Notes under the pieces: model-generated
Seen by the model: only the letters and a program-made list of their open reading frames with translations
The model's database searches: none
Told to the model about the DNA's origin: nothing
From: Gordonia zhenghanii
GTDB lineage: Bacteria; Actinomycetota; Actinomycetes; Mycobacteriales; Mycobacteriaceae
Assembly (NCBI RefSeq): GCF_021738965.1
Contig: NZ_JAKKOQ010000012.1
Location: 124,001 to 188,000, forward strand
Length of the DNA: 64,000 nt
Reading direction: 5' to 3'
Translations under genes and position numbers: made by a program
Shown here: positions 61,999 to 64,000 of the stretch, in pieces
Layout of the letters: each line of letters opens with the position of its first letter
Numbering within the stretch: position 1 is the stretch's first letter

Positions 61999-63179
61999 CG
62001 GGGTGCACCGATCAGGTCGGCGATCAGCCTGCGGAACATGTGGCTGGCGATCTCGTTGCGCCCCAGCAGCATCGGTCCCGCATCCAGATTGTTCATCGAC
62101 CGCTGTGAACCGTCGAGAATCGGGAAGTCCTCATCGTGCAGGATCGCGATGAGGAGTCCCCAGTTCTTGGCCCACCTCTTCTCCCAATGGGCGGGCTCGA
62201 GTCCGCTGGCCTCGACCGACGGGGCCATGATGCGCATCTGCATGATCGATTGGTTGGGGTCGGCTCCGACCGGTCGAAACGTCAGCAACTCGAAGTGCGT
62301 CGCATGCTTGAGCAGCATCGTGTTCGGGCCGAGGAAGCAACTCTCGATGGTGTGCGCCTCGAAGGACTCGTCCCATTCGACGTCCTGGCCGATGTACTGG
62401 TCGAGAGTCTTACGAGCGGTGAGGAACCAGAACGAGCGACCGAAGTCCTCCAATGCGACGGCGTTGGTGTGGAGCATCTTCCCGGCGGTGTTCGGGTGCG
62501 CGTACTTGACGTGGTAGTTGTCCAGGAAGCCGTCCTGCATGATCTTCCAGTTGGTCGGCCGGCGGTAGGTGTGGGGGTCGATGCTCACGAGGTCGCCGAT
62601 GTCGTACGACGCCATGATCGCGTCCATCTCCGGGCCGAGCCAAGCGGCGACGTCGATGCTGCGGTTCGGGTCGTCGACGACCCAGATGAATCCGTGTCGC
62701 TCCTCGACTGGGATCTGGACGAGGCCGTACTGCGATCGGTCGAAGTCGCCGAAGGTGTCGTCCAGGGTGACGGTGCGCAGTTCGCCCGACGGGTCGTAGG
62801 ACCACCGGTGGTACGGGCAGGAGAACAGACGGCACCGACCAGACTCCTCGGCGACGAGTTCGGCTCCGCGGTGGCGGCACGAATTGATCATGGCCTTGAC
62901 CCCACCGTCGCGCTGCCGGATCAGAATCACCTTGTTGCGCGGAAGTTCCACAGTCACGAAGTCGTTCTTGCGCGCGATTTCGGACGAATGCGCGGCAATG
63001 AACGGCACTGTGCCGAAGATCCGGTCGCGCTCGAGTTCGGCCCGGAGCGGGTCGGCGAAATCGGGTGCGGCCGATCCCGCGACCTCTGGCCACAGGTCGG
63101 TGGTCGACCCGTCTAGATGGCCGAGCAGGTTGCGCAACGCGCGTGTCCTCAGATGATTGATGTCGATGGCAACGGTCAT
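61995..63179 (-). CDS. Rieske non-heme iron oxygenase, alpha subunit (copy 2)
   Basis: A 394-residue Rieske oxygenase similar over its full length to copy 1. The cluster ligands are in SCRHRGAELV and LFSCPYHRWSYDP (CxH about 92-94, CxxH about 112-115). The iron-site ligands are in FLDNYHVKYAHPNTAG (about 214-229). The ending DAGPMLLGRNEIASHMFRR parallels copy 1's DAGDMMLGRNEVANQVFRR. The ATG at 63179 follows AGGAGG. The near-palindromic ACTAATGGTATTAGT lies 64 bases upstream. It is the first gene of a Rieske, GNAT-like, ligase, TetR operon joined by 4-base overlaps. Confidence 0.93.
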   Translation of the reverse strand: MTVAIDINHLRTRALRNLLGHLDGSTTDLWPEVAGSAAPDFADPLRAELERDRIFGTVPFIAAHSSEIARKNDFVTVELPRNKVILIRQRDGGVKAMINSCRHRGAELVAEESGRCRLFSCPYHRWSYDPSGELRTVTLDDTFGDFDRSQYGLVQIPVEERHGFIWVVDDPNRSIDVAAWLGPEMDAIMASYDIGDLVSIDPHTYRRPTNWKIMQDGFLDNYHVKYAHPNTAGKMLHTNAVALEDFGRSFWFLTARKTLDQYIGQDVEWDESFEAHTIESCFLGPNTMLLKHATHFELLTFRPVGADPNQSIMQMRIMAPSVEASGLEPAHWEKRWAKNWGLLIAILHDEDFPILDGSQRSMNNLDAGPMLLGRNEIASHMFRRLIADLIGAPR

Positions 63180-63239
63180 GGCGACCTCCTGTGACGAGTG
63201 GGTGGCTGTGATCACCGACACTGACGGCGGGTGTGGCAT

Positions 63240-63260
63240 TAGACTAATGGTATTAGTTTA
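63240..63260. promoter_or_regulatory. TetR-type operator upstream of Rieske 2
   Basis: TAGACTAAT-GGT-ATTAGTTTA, 9-bp arms with one mismatch. Its core recurs at 58903-58917 and, weaker, at 51014-51028. Confidence 0.7.
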
Positions 63261-63301
63261 TTGCCGTCAACCGTCGAGTCGATGGGGCCTCGTGCCGTCA
63301 C

Positions 63302-64000
63302 CTATTCGGCGCGCCACGCTGGTGCGCGTTTCTCGGCGAATGCGCGCGGGCCCTCCTGCGCGTCCCTGCTGGAGAACACTGCGCGGATCTCCGACTTGTT
63401 GGCCGCCCACCGATCGCTCTCGGCAGGCACCGTGCCGTCGACGATGCCGAGTGCGAGCCGCTTGGACGCCTGGACTGCCAGTGGGGCGTTGGCGGCGATC
63501 TCTTCGGCGAGTTCGATCGCTGCGTCGACGACGTCGGTGTCCGGTACGACGCGGTTCACGAGTCCGAGGTCGGCGGCGTGGGCGGCCGAGACGGCACGGC
63601 CGGTGAGCAGAATCTCCATGCCTGCCTTCTTTGGCAGCGCCGCGACGATGCGGAACGCGCCGCCTGCTGCGGCGATGATGCCGCGCCTGACCTCGGGGAG
63701 TCCGAATGTCGCACGTTCGGCGGCGACCGCCAGGTCGCTGGCCAGGACGAGTTCGGTGCCCCCGCCGAGTGCTGTGCCGTTGACGGCTGCGATGAGCGGG
63801 GTGCTGATCGGATGTGTCACGACGCCTGCGAATCCCCACTTCCGGCGGGTCTTGTCGGTCGCGTCGATGCTCTCGCCGCGCGAGATCGCCTTGAGGTCGG
63901 CACCTGCGCAGAACGACTTGTCTCCGGCGCCGGTCAATACGATCGCACGGATCTCGGGGTCGGTGTCAGCCTGCTCGAGGGCTTCGCCGAGTCCGTCGGC
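63302..64000 (-). CDS. Enoyl-CoA hydratase/isomerase (crotonase), copy 2, 5' end beyond window
   Basis: A partial crotonase of at least 232 residues; the frame stays open to the window edge, so the start is outside. Oxyanion segments are GDKSFCAGADLKAIS and AVNGTALGGGTELVLASDLAVA. The first-Glu region is FGLPEVRRGIIAAAGG, and the C-terminal part runs to FAEKRAPAWRAE. It lies 122 bases upstream of Rieske 2 on the same strand, separated by the operator at 63240-63260. It gives the Rieske 2 module the same enzyme set as module 1. Confidence 0.9.
   Translation of the reverse strand, partial: ADGLGEALEQADTDPEIRAIVLTGAGDKSFCAGADLKAISRGESIDATDKTRRKWGFAGVVTHPISTPLIAAVNGTALGGGTELVLASDLAVAAERATFGLPEVRRGIIAAAGGAFRIVAALPKKAGMEILLTGRAVSAAHAADLGLVNRVVPDTDVVDAAIELAEEIAANAPLAVQASKRLALGIVDGTVPAESDRWAANKSEIRAVFSSRDAQEGPRAFAEKRAPAWRAE

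Noticed and set aside
38304..64000. KstR control of the whole catabolic island
   Set aside because: Inspection of the island's promoters found no TNNAACNNGTTNNA site; other palindromes, probably TetR sites, are present instead.

Overview
The window is high-GC DNA from a mycolic-acid-containing actinobacterium (order Mycobacteriales; a Gordonia/Williamsia-like relative is the best guess, not proven). The evidence is two tandem MspA-type outer-membrane porins, an Lsr2 nucleoid protein, a RipA-type NlpC/P60 hydrolase, a mycofactocin-coupled type short-chain dehydrogenase, frequent GTG starts, and many TetR-regulated lipid or aromatic catabolism genes. No rRNA, tRNA, CRISPR array or insertion sequence was seen.

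Left part (1-38 kb) is mostly household chromosome. It holds a DsbA-like oxidoreductase; a phosphotransferase and an unrecognised partner gene; an MMPL transporter with its TetR; a BI-1 membrane protein; cinA; the two porins; a thiolase; the cbs-metB transsulfuration pair; an AbiEi-like/DUF559 protein; a TetR/MFS drug-efflux pair with three visible operators; HNH and ABC-F genes; a RipA-like hydrolase; a nitrobindin-like protein with a MarR gene; an acyltransferase; a zinc-independent rpmJ paralogue; a HAD phosphatase; a polar amino-acid ABC transporter whose binding protein is fused to its permease; lsr2; trhO; a CobW GTPase; an amidase; an SDR; a nucleosidase; and a thiolase-like protein. 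A dispersed repeat (core TGGTCGAGCGGAGTCGAGAC) occurs at three places in the first 9 kb. At one of them it forms a 51-bp in-frame tandem array that has become the C-terminal tail of the phosphotransferase.

Right part (38.4-64 kb) is a dense catabolic island. It carries aldehyde dehydrogenase, TetR, SDR, ferredoxin and P450. Then come Rieske oxygenase 1, a GNAT-like protein, acyl-CoA dehydrogenase, an acyl-CoA ligase, enoyl-CoA hydratase and TetR. Next are a PDR-type reductase, a hydrolase and the second SDR. Reading the other way are a tandem-domain CaiB protein, a second aldehyde dehydrogenase, a cysteine-less thiolase fold with a DUF35 partner, and an NTF2-like protein. The end of the window has TetR, ligase 2, GNAT-like 2, Rieske 2 and a partial enoyl-CoA hydratase.

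Two modules (43.5-50 kb and 59-64 kb) contain the same gene types: Rieske, GNAT-like, CoA ligase, enoyl-CoA hydratase and TetR. The adjacent Rieske plus GNAT-like pair, duplicated, is the most unusual feature and I do not recognise it as a described system. Two operator-like motifs tie the island together. GTCATATGTATYACGG lies before the first aldehyde dehydrogenase and between TetR-1 and the SDR-ferredoxin-P450 operon. CTAAYGGTATTAGT-like sites lie before Rieske 2, before the NTF2/DUF35/thiolase operon and, in weaker form, between the reductase and the hydrolase. The likely overall role is oxidation and CoA-dependent beta-oxidation or retro-aldol breakdown of an aromatic or cyclic organic acid; the substrate cannot be read from the sequence.
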